From Bog-473 sp963730785 (lineage in GTDB: Bacteria; Actinomycetota; Acidimicrobiia; Acidimicrobiales; RAAP-2), in assembly GCA_963730785.1 (NCBI GenBank), contig CAVSTF010000010.1, positions 62,001-126,000 of the forward strand: a stretch of 64,000 nucleotides of DNA, in the 5' to 3' direction. The notes beneath the pieces are model-generated. The model was not told where the DNA came from, made no database searches, and saw only the letters and a list, made by a program, of their open reading frames with translations. Shown here in pieces: positions 8,798 through 17,569 of this stretch; the stretch's first letter is position 1; every line of letters begins with the position of its first letter. The translations under genes were made by a program, and so were the position numbers.

Positions 8798-9880
8798 GTG
8801 GACATGCGACTGACTCCGGTCGACGGTGTTCCACGGGGCTATGCGTGGGGTTCTCGCACGGCGATCCAGGGTCTCCTCGGCATTCCGGCGACCGGGGAAC
8901 CGATAGCTGAACTGTGGTTCGATCGCCAGCTGCCCTTCTTGCTGAAGATCCTGGCGGCGGAGCGGGCACTCTCGATTCAGGTCCATCCGAATTTGGCGCA
9001 GGCGGCGGCCGGATTCGCCGCTGAGGATCGGCGCGGTATTCCCGTCGCTGCCTGGGGACGTAACTACCGCGATGCCAATCACAAGCCCGAACTGCTGTGC
9101 GCCGTCACCCCTTTCGACGCCTTGTGTGGGTTCCGTCCGGTTGCTGACACACTCCGGTTTTTGAGCGAGCTCGATGTGGCAGCGCTGGACCCGGTGCGTC
9201 AGGCCCTGGTGGGTAGTGAAGGACTCAAGGCGGCGTTCACCACTGTGCTGGGCACTCCCGATGCCGATCGGCAGCGATTGATAGACGCCACTTTGGTCGG
9301 GTGTCGACACGTGGCGGGGAGTTCGGGGGAGTGGCGGAGTGCCGCCGACGCCGTGCTTTCCGTTGCGGCCGACTTCCCGGGAGATATGGGTGCCATCGTC
9401 GCCCTGCTGCTGAACTCGGTCCATCTGGACCCAGGGGAGGCGATCTACCTCGATGCCGGCAATGTCCACGCCTATCTGCGGGGCACCGGCGTGGAGATCA
9501 TGGCCAACAGCGACAATGTCCTGCGGGCCGGTTTGACCCCGAAACATGTCGACGTGCCCGAGCTGCTCCGCATCTCCGACTTCACCGAACTGGTCGACCC
9601 GCGCTGTCCGTCGATCGAAGAAGGCGACGGCACACGGCGATTCCTCACGCCGGCTCGGGACTTTGAGCTCTCGATTCTGCCCATCGATCGGGACGCATCG
9701 GAGCGATCGGTCGACCGGTCGGTTGACCAGATGTTGCTCTGCACTGCCGGTTCGGTGGAGGTTGTTGCCGGCTCACAAGAGGTCGGACTTGTTCCGGGGC
9801 ATGCGGTCTTCGTACCCGCCGGATTGGCCACGAAATGCGTGGGAACGGGCACTGTTTTCCAGGCCACCACGCCCAGCTGA
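8798..9880 (+). CDS. manA: Mannose-6-phosphate isomerase, class I, with a shortened N-terminal region
   Basis: Converts fructose-6-phosphate and mannose-6-phosphate, feeding GDP-mannose and glycan synthesis. The zinc site is visible: SIQVHPN (Gln and His), NHKPEL (Glu) and GNVHAYLRGTGVEIMANSDN (His). The C-terminal cupin half is normal. Length is 360 residues, below the usual ~390. The shortening lies between PIAELWF and LPFLLKIL, where family members carry ~30 residues after the AELW motif. There is no frame change at this point. GTG 8798 is preferred, since CATAAT ends six bases upstream (leaderless); ATG 8804 is possible. It could serve the polysaccharide locus at 54-64 kb. Confidence 0.88.
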   Translation: MDMRLTPVDGVPRGYAWGSRTAIQGLLGIPATGEPIAELWFDRQLPFLLKILAAERALSIQVHPNLAQAAAGFAAEDRRGIPVAAWGRNYRDANHKPELLCAVTPFDALCGFRPVADTLRFLSELDVAALDPVRQALVGSEGLKAAFTTVLGTPDADRQRLIDATLVGCRHVAGSSGEWRSAADAVLSVAADFPGDMGAIVALLLNSVHLDPGEAIYLDAGNVHAYLRGTGVEIMANSDNVLRAGLTPKHVDVPELLRISDFTELVDPRCPSIEEGDGTRRFLTPARDFELSILPIDRDASERSVDRSVDQMLLCTAGSVEVVAGSQEVGLVPGHAVFVPAGLATKCVGTGTVFQATTPS

Positions 9881-9931
9881 CAGTACGTCTTGTTCTCGTA
9901 ATTCTTCATGCCTACGTAATCTTCGACCTTG

Positions 9932-9937
9932 TACAAT
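9932..9937 (+). promoter_or_regulatory. -10 element of a probable leaderless transcript
   Basis: TACAAT ends seven bases before the ATG of the antitoxin gene, so transcription would start at or next to the start codon. No ribosome binding site precedes the ATG. The hexamer lies within CTTG-N9-CAAG (about 9928-9944), an inverted repeat that could be an autoregulatory site. No clear -35 is visible. Confidence 0.45.
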
Positions 9938-9944
9938 TCTCAAG

Positions 9945-10121
9945 ATGGCGGTCATGACCGTGAGCGAGGCGCTGGGAAACTTCTCTGACGTGGTGGCCCT
10001 TTGCCGTCGAGAGGATGTGTTCCTCGAACAAGATGGAATACCCGCTGCCGTAGTGATCAGTCCCAACCGGTACGAACGTCTCATGGATGCGCTGGAAGAA
10101 TCTGAGGACGATATTCCCTGA
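9945..10121 (+). CDS. Phd/YefM-type antitoxin-like protein without an adjacent toxin
   Basis: A 58-residue protein. MTVSEALGNFSDVVALCRRED matches the N-terminal DNA-binding part of the Phd/YefM family (residues ~4-24). It is followed by VFLEQDGIPAAVVISPNRYERLMDALE, the usual strand and linker (25-53). The tail after that is very short, so the toxin-neutralising region is almost missing. No RelE, Doc or YoeB-like gene follows. The next gene, 61 bases on, is a GNAT acetyltransferase. It may be an orphan antitoxin or a free DNA-binding regulator. Confidence 0.7.
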   Translation: MAVMTVSEALGNFSDVVALCRREDVFLEQDGIPAAVVISPNRYERLMDALEESEDDIP

Positions 10122-10182
10122 GATCAGGTCCAGGTCGGTCATGGATGGGCACTGAGAACGACCACCGACAAGAATCACGGTG

Positions 10183-10707
10183 ATGGACGATGAGGTGCTG
10201 ATTCGAGTGGCGGTGGAGGCCGACATAGAGGCCATCCATGCCATCGCCAATGCGTTCATCTCGACGACCAGCGGGACCTGGACCGAAGCGGTCGAGCCGC
10301 TGGAATGGCGGCAGTCGTGGTTTGAGTCCCGCGCCCGTGATGGATTTCCCATTCTGGTGGCGGAGTCAGAGGACGGTGAGGTCGTCGGCTTCGCGTCGTA
10401 CGGAGAGTTCCGGAATTCGGTGAAGTGGCCCGGCTATCGCTTCACGGTCGAAAACTCGGTGCACGTTCGTGAGTCATTCCATCGGCAAGGGATCGCCCGC
10501 CTGTTGATGGAGGCCCTCATGGCAGAGGCGGTGGCCAATGGCAAGCAAGTCATGGTGGCAGCGATCGACAGTGAAAACGAGGGCTCCATCCTTTTCCATG
10601 CCCAACTGGGGTTCGAAGAGGTTGGCCGCCTCAACGAGATTGGATTCAAGTTCGGGCGGTGGCTCACTTTGGTGCTGATGCAGCGTCGCCTGGGTGAAGT
10701 TACCTAG
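10183..10707 (+). CDS. GNAT N-acetyltransferase, phosphinothricin/methionine sulfoximine acetyltransferase-like
   Basis: A 174-residue acetyl-CoA-dependent N-acetyltransferase. The fold is complete: LIRVAVEADIEAIHAIAN at the N-terminus, GFASYG.FR strand, VENSVHVRESFHRQGIARLLMEAL with the acetyl-CoA-binding Q-x-x-G-x-A loop near residue 105, and LGFEEVG near the C-terminus. The pattern with SVHV and the W.L.LVLMQR ending fits the PAT (bialaphos-resistance-type) subgroup, which acylates amino-acid analogues such as methionine sulfoximine. The real substrate is unknown. ATG 10183 is chosen over GTG 10180 at the adjoining codon. Confidence 0.82.
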   Translation: MDDEVLIRVAVEADIEAIHAIANAFISTTSGTWTEAVEPLEWRQSWFESRARDGFPILVAESEDGEVVGFASYGEFRNSVKWPGYRFTVENSVHVRESFHRQGIARLLMEALMAEAVANGKQVMVAAIDSENEGSILFHAQLGFEEVGRLNEIGFKFGRWLTLVLMQRRLGEVT

Positions 10708-10757
10708 GCTGCACCTTTTGGCCGATCCGTTTGTGTCGAGTGAGAGTTGAGGATTCC

Positions 10758-11684
10758 TTGCCCTCGGTGAGTGTGCAGCATTTGGCGAAATCGTACGGCG
10801 ATAACCACGCCGTGCGTGACGTGAGCTTCGAGGTGGAGCGGGGCGAGGTTTTCGCCCTGTTGGGTCCCAATGGAGCCGGCAAGACCACCACCATTGAAAT
10901 TCTGGAGGGATTCCGGGAGCGCACCGGTGGGACCGTGCTGACCCTTGGCGTCGACCCGGCGGAGCGTTCGACCCAGCGCTGGCTGCGCACCCGCATTGGC
11001 GTGGTACTGCAGGAATTGGCCGTCGAGCCGTACTACTCGGTGCGGCAGGTCTTGCGCCGCAACGCCGGCTTCTACCCGTCGCCCCGACCGATCGATGAAG
11101 TGATTGAGCTGATCGGCCTGAAAGAGAAAGCGGACGCCCGGGTCAAGACGCTGTCCGGTGGACAGCAGCGTCGGCTCGATGTGGGACTGGGCATTGTCGG
11201 CAATCCGGAGCTGTTGTTTCTGGATGAGCCGACGACGGGGCTAGATCCGTCGGGGCGCCGTGATACCTGGGATCTGATTAAAGAGTTGGCGGCCGGTGGG
11301 ACCACCGTCATGTTGACCACGCACTACATGGACGAGGTGGAAGCGCTGGCCGACCGGGTGGCGGTGTTGAACAACCACGAGATCGTGGCCGCGGGAACGC
11401 CGAGTTCAATTGGTGGGCGTGATTCGTCCGAGGTGACGTTGCGCTTTGTGTTGCCCGAAGGTGTGGCGGTCGAGGACGTGCCGGTGCCGGTGAGCAATGT
11501 GCGCGACGGCATCGTGGAAGTGCAGACGATGGATGAGGTGCGAGTGCTCCATGACCTGACCGGCTGGGCCCTAACGGGTGATCACCGGTTGATCGGCTTG
11601 TCGGTCTCGCGGGTCACCCTGGAAGACATCTACCTCAACCTGACCCGGGACGAACAAGGACTCAGTTCGGAGGTGAGCAAGTGA
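10758..11684 (+). CDS. ABC-2 type exporter, ATP-binding subunit
   Basis: A 308-residue ATPase of the DrrA/CcmA-type class. Walker A is GPNGAGKTTT (about residue 40), the Q-loop is at VVLQE, the signature is LSGGQQRR, and Walker B is LLFLDEPTTGLDPSG, followed by the switch His in TTHYMDE. The ~90-residue C-terminal extension is typical of drug or antibiotic exporters. TTG 10758 is chosen because GAGGA lies five bases upstream; an in-frame TTG further up lacks this. Its TGA overlaps the GTG of the permease gene, so the pair is translationally coupled. Confidence 0.9.
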   Translation: MPSVSVQHLAKSYGDNHAVRDVSFEVERGEVFALLGPNGAGKTTTIEILEGFRERTGGTVLTLGVDPAERSTQRWLRTRIGVVLQELAVEPYYSVRQVLRRNAGFYPSPRPIDEVIELIGLKEKADARVKTLSGGQQRRLDVGLGIVGNPELLFLDEPTTGLDPSGRRDTWDLIKELAAGGTTVMLTTHYMDEVEALADRVAVLNNHEIVAAGTPSSIGGRDSSEVTLRFVLPEGVAVEDVPVPVSNVRDGIVEVQTMDEVRVLHDLTGWALTGDHRLIGLSVSRVTLEDIYLNLTRDEQGLSSEVSK

Positions 11685-12505
11685 GCAACGTTGAGGTGAC
11701 ATCGACGCCGCAGGTCGGTTCGTTCCGTGGACTCAGTGACGTGAAGATGGTGGCCCGACAGGTCGGCTTCGAGCAGCTGAGTTTCTGGCTCAATCCGCTC
11801 GGTGCCTTCTTCACGCTCGGGTTCTCGACCATTTTCCTGGTCATCTTGAGCGCCATATCGGGGAACTCGGCCACCAAATCGGGTTACGGCAGTGCGCTCT
11901 TGCATCAGTACTACCTGGGCAGTTTCCTGGCCTACGGGATCATGGCGGCCTGTTTCAACGTGCTGGCCCAGACCATTGTGAACCGGCGCGAGATGGGACT
12001 GTTGAAGCGGTTGCGCTTGAGCCCCGTCCCGACCTGGTCGATGTTGACCGCCATCTTCACCAGCACCGTGTTGATTGCCTTGTACCAAGTGGTGATCCTC
12101 ATGTTGGTGGGGACCCTGGGCTTCCACGATCACGTGCCGGCGCATTGGTTGGGCTTCATCGTGACACTGCTGGTGGGCATGCTCAGCTTCACCGCCCTGG
12201 GCGTCGGCATCAGCACGCTGGTGCCGAACCCGGACGCGGCGGGTCCCATGATCAGCATCGTCTTCTTCTTGTTGCTGGCCTTCTCGGGACTCTATTTCCC
12301 CATCACCCCGGGCTCATCGTTGGCCACCGTGTCGGGCTACTTCCCGGTGCGCCATTTGATTACGGCCTTGGAAGGCTCGTTCAATCTCCCGCCGGGTTCG
12401 CCAGCTTTTTCCGGACACGACCTCTTGGTCATGGCCATCTGGGGCGTGGCCGGGGCGTTCGTGGCGCTACGGCGTTGGCAGTGGTCGCCGAGGAGAAATA
12501 CCTAA
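11681..12505 (+). CDS. ABC-2 type exporter, membrane subunit
   Basis: A 274-residue permease partner of the ATPase upstream, with six membrane segments after an N-terminal ~45 residues. NRREMGLLKRLRLSPVPTW is the cytoplasmic coupling segment typical of ABC-2 permeases, and FFLLLAFSGLYFPI is the usual fifth helix. The GTG start at 11681 overlaps the previous stop and GGAGG precedes it by seven bases. Substrate unknown; the DrrAB resemblance suggests a lipophilic compound. The last four bases overlap the stop of the convergent small gene. Confidence 0.9.
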   Translation: MSNVEVTSTPQVGSFRGLSDVKMVARQVGFEQLSFWLNPLGAFFTLGFSTIFLVILSAISGNSATKSGYGSALLHQYYLGSFLAYGIMAACFNVLAQTIVNRREMGLLKRLRLSPVPTWSMLTAIFTSTVLIALYQVVILMLVGTLGFHDHVPAHWLGFIVTLLVGMLSFTALGVGISTLVPNPDAAGPMISIVFFLLLAFSGLYFPITPGSSLATVSGYFPVRHLITALEGSFNLPPGSPAFSGHDLLVMAIWGVAGAFVALRRWQWSPRRNT

Positions 12506-12867
12506 GTTCCGGCGTCGTAGCCGGCGATACAGCCGTCGACCCATTGCGAGGCCGTATCGCCCTTGGGGAGCACGCCTGAATAGTGGACCAGGGTCTTGCA
12601 TTTGTTCGGGGTCGACTCCGACTCAAGTTGTTTGGCCTGATTGATGCAGTCGGTCTGCCCGTTGCAGAAGGCGGTGCTGCCGCCGGCCAGTTCCGATTCC
12701 AGCTTCTTACCCACGGCGGAACCGTTCCGGTACGACTTCGAATGCAGCGACTCGTGATGGTAAATGGCGAGTCCGGCCAGGACCAGGACGATGACGACGC
12801 CAATGATGAGAATCAGGCGATTGCGGGATCGATGCTGGCTGGCTGGCGCTGGGGCGGCGTGGCTCAT
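12502..12867 (-). CDS. Small membrane-anchored extracytoplasmic protein, function unknown
   Basis: A 121-residue protein. A basic N-tail (HRSRNR) leads to one hydrophobic helix at residues ~16-36, so the remainder is probably outside. The outer part has four cysteines (FCNGQTDC, NKCK, DGC), which could make two disulfides. I recognise no family. It lies 23 bases downstream of the multicopper oxidase on the same strand and may be cotranscribed with it. Confidence 0.6.
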   Translation of the reverse strand: MSHAAPAPASQHRSRNRLILIIGVVIVLVLAGLAIYHHESLHSKSYRNGSAVGKKLESELAGGSTAFCNGQTDCINQAKQLESESTPNKCKTLVHYSGVLPKGDTASQWVDGCIAGYDAGT

Positions 12868-12890
12868 GACCGAGATTGTCGCATGGCGCG

Positions 12891-13955
12891 CTAGGTGGTG
12901 ACCACGTAGCTCCCGACCATGCCGCCGGCCATGTGGTCGGTGACATGGCAGTGGTAGAGCCACGTACCCGGGTTGTCTTCCTCGTACTCGACGGTGAGCG
13001 TGGTGGAGGGACCGAGGATTTGGGAATCGACGTAGCCGGTCCCGTTCGATGGGGCCCAGCGATGGCCGTGGATGTGGAAGACGTGGAACTCCTTGCCCAG
13101 TGCGGCCACCCGCCAGCGGACCTTCTGGCCCACCTTGGCCGTGAACTCCTGGGTGTTGCCCAGGTAGGCCTGGCCGTTGAAGCAGTCGAAGTCCTGCGCC
13201 AGTTCGGGTACATCGGCCTGGTACAGGTCGTGGAAGAAGACGAAGTTCTCCACGTCGACGGGGGGCGTGGCCGGGCTGGTGACGGCCACCATGCCGAACA
13301 TCCCGAGCTCCGCGCCCATCTCCATCACCGGGCCGGCCTTGGTGAGGCCCTCCTGTACGGAGTGGTCGTGGTAGAGCCAGGTGCCCTCCGAAGATGGCAA
13401 CGCGGTCCAGGTGTAGGTGTAGTGATCGCCATAGTTCACGGCCGTGCCGGGGGCCCTGCCGTTGCCCTCGATGTAGGCGCCGTCGCTGGCCGGCGTGTAG
13501 CGAAAGCCGTGGGTGTGCATGCTGTGCGGCCACTTGTAGTGGTGGTCCAGATTCTTGAAATGGACCAGGACGGTGTCGCCGACGTTGGCCCGGATGATGG
13601 GGCCAGGTATGCCGAGGTTGGGACCAATATCGAGGTTGCTGGCGATGGGAGCCTTCCAGCCCGGCGTATAGGCCCGGAACCCAATGGCGGTGTAGCTGGA
13701 GTCCTCGGGCTTGAACGTCATGCCCATCATGTGGTCCTTGCCGGTGGGGACCAGGTTGTGGCGGAAGCTCTCGGCCACAATCCAGTACTCCTTGGTCTGG
13801 CCGGTGGTTGGGGTGGCGGGGGTGGGGGCTTGGGTTGTGGTCGTGGTGGGGCTGGCGGCGCTGGCGGCGTTGGACAGGGCCAGGGTGCCGAGGGCGGTGC
13901 CGGCCGTGGCCAGTCCCGATCCCAGCAGTGTCCGCCTCGATACCTGCCGTGCCAT
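12891..13955 (-). CDS. Tat-exported two-domain multicopper oxidase
   Basis: A 354-residue exported oxidase. The N-terminus MARQVSRRTLLGSG is a twin-arginine signal, followed by an Ala-rich segment and a Thr/Pro/Gln linker. Two cupredoxin domains follow. Copper ligands are seen as HSMHTHG and WLYHDHS in the first domain and FHVFHIHGHRW and YHCHVTDHMAGGM in the second. The HCHxxxHxxxxM site is a type-1 copper centre, and the HxH pairs could make a trinuclear centre across subunits. This fits two-domain laccases or copper-tolerance oxidases better than a nitrite reductase, though the latter is not excluded. GAGGGG precedes ATG 13955. It is divergent from a DoxX-like gene. Confidence 0.87.
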   Translation of the reverse strand: MARQVSRRTLLGSGLATAGTALGTLALSNAASAASPTTTTTQAPTPATPTTGQTKEYWIVAESFRHNLVPTGKDHMMGMTFKPEDSSYTAIGFRAYTPGWKAPIASNLDIGPNLGIPGPIIRANVGDTVLVHFKNLDHHYKWPHSMHTHGFRYTPASDGAYIEGNGRAPGTAVNYGDHYTYTWTALPSSEGTWLYHDHSVQEGLTKAGPVMEMGAELGMFGMVAVTSPATPPVDVENFVFFHDLYQADVPELAQDFDCFNGQAYLGNTQEFTAKVGQKVRWRVAALGKEFHVFHIHGHRWAPSNGTGYVDSQILGPSTTLTVEYEEDNPGTWLYHCHVTDHMAGGMVGSYVVTT

Positions 13956-14002
13956 TGCAACCCCTCTCGTCTGGTCCCCTCGTTGGTGAGGGGTGCCTAA
14001 TA

Positions 14003-14016
14003 TTAGGGTACCCTAA
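14003..14016. promoter_or_regulatory. 14-bp perfect palindrome between multicopper oxidase and DoxX-like gene
   Basis: TTAGGGTACCCTAA is fully self-complementary and lies in the 67-base gap between the two divergent genes, six bases before the DoxX-like ATG. It is a good candidate metal-responsive operator. The TTAGG/CCTAA ends recall DtxR/IdeR boxes and the GGGTACCC core recalls copper-repressor sites; sequence alone does not decide. TACCCT within it could also serve as a -10 for a leaderless DoxX transcript. Confidence 0.5.
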
Positions 14017-14022
14017 CTTACT

Positions 14023-14665
14023 ATGGCGAGCCAGGTGAAACCGTGGGTGCCGGGATTGCTGCGGGTGGCGTTCGGCTTGATGTGGGCCGTCGATGCCACG
14101 CTGAAATGGGCGCCGGCCTTTACCCAACATTTGTCGTCCTATTTCTCGACCGACGGGCAGCCGGGGTGGGTGGCTTCGTACATCTCGTGGTGGTCGTCTT
14201 TGGTGGGGCATGAGCCGCCGGCTGTGGGCGTATGGGCTGGCGGTGGCTGAGTCGGTGGTGGCGTTGAGTTTGTTGACCGGGATTGGCTTCCGGTGGGTCT
14301 GCGCTGGTGGGGCCGTGCTGTCGCTGTTGATCTGGTCGACGGCCGAGGGATTTGGTGGCCCCTATGGGCCGGGCTCGACCGATGTCGGCACATCGGTGGC
14401 CTATGTCGTGGTGTTTGGGCTGTTGTGGTGGTCCGATGCGGGAGGCCGGTTGAGTTTGAGGCCATATGTGGGTTGCTGGCGGGCATTGGTTGGGCGTCGG
14501 CGGGTCCTGGTTGGTGCGGTTGGCGTGGCGGCGGTGACGGCGTTGCTGGTCTCATTGACGGCGGTGGCTTCGTTTGGGCCGACCAGTGCGTCGAACTCGA
14601 TGTCGTCGGGCATGTCGGGGAGGGGCCAGATGCAGATGTCGCCGGGAGGCCAAGACCAGCACTGA
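14023..14665 (+). CDS. DoxX-like membrane protein with Met-rich tail (one frameshift)
   Basis: Two frames read as one protein. Residues from ATG 14023 give PGLLRVAFGLMWAVDATLKW, a DoxX-type first helix. After a one-base shift near 14205-14225, the second frame gives WAYGLAVAESVVALSLLTGIGFRW and two more helices. The tail, SMSSGMSGRGQMQMSPGGQDQH, is rich in Met with a final His, as in copper- or silver-binding segments. DoxX proteins are small membrane proteins linked to redox and quinone processes. The divergent multicopper oxidase and shared palindrome suggest a copper-related role, which is inference. Confidence 0.6.
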
Positions 14666-14693
14666 GGGCGTGGTCGCGACTAGAAGGTACGTC

Positions 14694-16252
14694 GTGACCG
14701 ACGTCGTGGTGCCTCCGTATTCCCCGTCCACCTTCGCTGCTTCCCATCCGGATCGGCCGGCCGTCATATGTGGGTCGGGAGTGGTGGTGACCTTCGGCGA
14801 AATGGAGGAGCGCTCCTGCCGGTTGGCTCAGGCCTTGTTCGCGCATGGCCTGCGTCCGGGCGATCACGTGGCCGTGCTGTTGCCCAATGACCACCGGACC
14901 CACGAGGTGGCCTGGGGACTGCAGCGCTCGGGGCTGTATCTGACCTTGGTCAACACCCACTTGGCGGCCGACGAAGCGGCCTACATCGTCAACGACTGTG
15001 GGGCCCACGTGTTGATCACGTCGTCTGACTTGGGAGCGTTGGCTGGGGAGTTGGTGGGGTTGACGCCCGAGGTGGGCTTGCGGCTGATTATTGGGGATGC
15101 GGTGCCGGGGTACACCTCCTATGACGAGTTCGTGGGTGGATTCCCTGGGGTTCCGTTGGCGGAGGAGCAGGAGGGTTCGCCCATGCTCTACTCATCGGGC
15201 ACGACCGGGCGACCCAAGGGCGTTCGTCGTCCGCTGTCGGGTCACGTGTTCGGGACCGACGCCACGCTGGCTCCCATGCTGACTCACATGATGGGGTTCG
15301 AGCGACGGCGATGTGTACCTCAGCCCGGCGCCCATGTATCACTCGGCTCCCTTGGTCTGGTCGATGACGGTGCATCGTTTAGGGGGAACGGTCGTCTTCA
15401 TGGAGCGCTTTGATGCCGTGCGGTGTCTGGAGCTCATTGCCGAGCATCGGGTGACCCACGCCCAGTTCGTGCCGACGATGTTCGTGCGCTTGCTGAAGTT
15501 GAGTGACGAGGAGCGGGCGGCGCACGATGTGTCGTCGTTGAAGTCGATCGTGCATGCGGCGGCGCCGTGCGCACCCGAGGTGAAGCGGCGGATGATCGAG
15601 TGGTGGGGGCCGATCATCAACGAGTACTACTCGGGCACCGAGGGCGGCGGCATGACGTGGGTCGGCTCGGCTGATTGGCTGACCCATCCGGGAACGGTCG
15701 GGCCACCCATCTTCGGGTCTTTGCACATTGCCGACGACGAGGGCAATGAATTGGGGGTGGGTGAGGACGGCGTGGTCTGGTTCGGCGCCACCGGGCTTCA
15801 CCTTCGAGTACAACAACGACCCCGAGAAGACGAAGCAGACCTTCAACGACAAGGGCTGGAGCACGTTGTGGGACGTCGGCCACCTCGATGCTGATGGGTA
15901 CCTGTACCTGACCGATCGCAAGCTCTTCATGATCGTGTCGGGTGGGGTGAACATCTACCCGCAGGAGATCGAGGATGTGCTGGCGCTGCACCCGGCGGTG
16001 GCCGATGTCGCCGTGTTCGGCGTGCCCGATGCGGAGATGGGCGAGCAGGTCAAGGCCGTGGTGCAGCCGGCGAAGGGGCAGGAGTCCGGGCCGGAATTGG
16101 CCGAGGAGATCATTGCCTTCTGCCGGGAGCACCTCTCGCACTTCAAGTGCCCCAAGACGGTTGATTTCACCGATGCGTTGCCGCGGGGCGAGAACGGCAA
16201 GCTCTACAAGAAGGCGCTGCGAGATGCGTACTGGGTGACGCCGGCTGGTTGA
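14694..16252 (+). CDS. Acyl-CoA synthetase (AMP-binding), two frameshifts
   Basis: Activates a carboxylic acid to its CoA ester through an acyl-adenylate. The P-loop-like SPMLYSSGTTGRPKGVRRPL lies near residue 165-185. After a one-base shift near 15305 the frame continues with YLSPAPMYHSAPLVW and INEYYSGTEGGG. After another near 15790 it continues with FEYNNDPEKT, GWSTLWDVGHLDADGYLYLTDR, MIVSGGVNIYP and the catalytic Lys region PRGENGKLYKKALRD. All core motifs are present, so the enzyme would be complete at ~518 residues. GTG 14694 has GAAGG upstream. It is related to fatty-acid-type synthetases of the FadD group. Confidence 0.85.
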
Positions 16253-16255
16253 TGC

Positions 16256-17569
16256 TTAGGCCAGGTTGATGCTGAGTTCGCTGGTGTCGGCCGGTTCCGA
16301 GCGCACGTTGGCGTACCACGACAGGATCAGGGCGATGCCGGCTCCGAAGATGAGCACGGGTGTGATGCCGATGGCGCTGACCACGGGGCCGATCATCAGG
16401 TTGCCCACGCCGACGGTGCCGCCGAAGCCCATCATCCACAGCGCCATGACCCGGCCCCGCACGGCGTCTTCGAGTTGGGCCTGCAGCGTGGTGTTCAACG
16501 CCGTGATGAAGGCGAAGTAGAAGGCGCCGACCACGGTGATGAGGAAGAAGGCCGGGATGTCGGTGCGCAGGAGGGCGAAGATGGTGAGGGTCACGGCGTA
16601 CCCGATGAGGCAGACCCGCACGATCAGTGGCTTGGAGGTGTGGGCGAAGACGGTGCCGATGGAGATGGCCCCGATGAGGGCACCCGTCCCGAAGCAGGCG
16701 TAGAGAATGCCGTAGCTGGTGCTGCTGGGTTTGATGCCCAGGTTGTGGGCGGCCACGGTGGGCATCTGGCCGATGAAGGCCAGGGCGAGGAGGGAGAAGA
16801 CGAAGACGGTGACTAGGCAGCGGCCGACGATGCGGTCGTGGCGGGCCACCGAAATGCCGGCGATGAGTTCGCGCCAGCGGCTGGCCTTGGCCGTGACCTG
16901 TTGCGCCACCAAGGGGAGGGTCACGGCCAGGAGGGTGGCGATGACGAAGAGATAGGTGGCGGCGTTGATGACGAAGATCCAGGCCGGGCCGATGACCGGG
17001 AAGAGCAGGCCGCCGATGATCGGCCCGACCACTCGGGAGCCGTTCATTTGGGCCGAGTTCAGCGAGATGGCGCCCGGCATGTCGGCCTTGCCCACCAGCC
17101 CGGGCAGCACGGAGGAGTAGGCCGGTCCGAACATGGCGCTGCCCACGCCGACCATGATCACCATGACGACCAGGAGGACATGCGACGGGTGCGGGCCCCG
17201 CACCACCCAGGCCACGCCGAGCGAGAAGATCAGTTGCTCGGCCGACAGCACAATGAGGAACATCTTGCGGTTGACCTTGTCGGCGATGAGGCCGCCCAGC
17301 ATGGGGAAGATCAGCGTCGGGCCGAGCTGGGCGAAGATGATGACGCCGACGAAGGTGCTGGAGTGGGTGATGTCGTAGGCGTAGGCACCGAGGATGACGT
17401 TCTGCATCCAGGTGCCGATGTTGGAGAGGAAGGCGCCCAGAAAGACGATGCGGAAGGTGCGGTGGCGCAGGGCGGCCATGGCTGTGCCGGTCTTGGGCGC
17501 AATGGGGCTGTCACCGTCGACGACGGCGTCGGAAATCTCCTCAATGGAAATCTCGTCGTGCGTGGTCAT
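16256..17569 (-). CDS. MFS exporter of the MFS_3/EntS type
   Basis: A 437-residue intact transporter with 12 predicted helices after a ~35-residue acidic N-tail. FRIVFLGAFLSNIGTWMQNVILG is the typical first helix of the MFS_3 (enterobactin/macrolide exporter) group, and GGLIADKVNRK is motif A. Substrate unknown. Its ATG overlaps the TGA of the upstream hydrolase on the same strand (ATGA), so the two form an operon. It is free of frameshifts, although both neighbours are broken. Confidence 0.88.
   Translation of the reverse strand: MTTHDEISIEEISDAVVDGDSPIAPKTGTAMAALRHRTFRIVFLGAFLSNIGTWMQNVILGAYAYDITHSSTFVGVIIFAQLGPTLIFPMLGGLIADKVNRKMFLIVLSAEQLIFSLGVAWVVRGPHPSHVLLVVMVIMVGVGSAMFGPAYSSVLPGLVGKADMPGAISLNSAQMNGSRVVGPIIGGLLFPVIGPAWIFVINAATYLFVIATLLAVTLPLVAQQVTAKASRWRELIAGISVARHDRIVGRCLVTVFVFSLLALAFIGQMPTVAAHNLGIKPSSTSYGILYACFGTGALIGAISIGTVFAHTSKPLIVRVCLIGYAVTLTIFALLRTDIPAFFLITVVGAFYFAFITALNTTLQAQLEDAVRGRVMALWMMGFGGTVGVGNLMIGPVVSAIGITPVLIFGAGIALILSWYANVRSEPADTSELSINLA

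Noticed and set aside
12876..14000. Long plus-strand open frame opposite the multicopper oxidase
   Set aside because: The minus strand has copper motifs, a Tat signal and a ribosome binding site. The plus-strand product is low-complexity Val/Gly/Asp sequence.
14003..14016. Firm assignment of the palindrome to DtxR/IdeR
   Set aside because: Only the 14-bp core is symmetrical and the outer bases do not match the 19-bp iron box. A copper repressor is equally likely, so it is listed only as an operator candidate.
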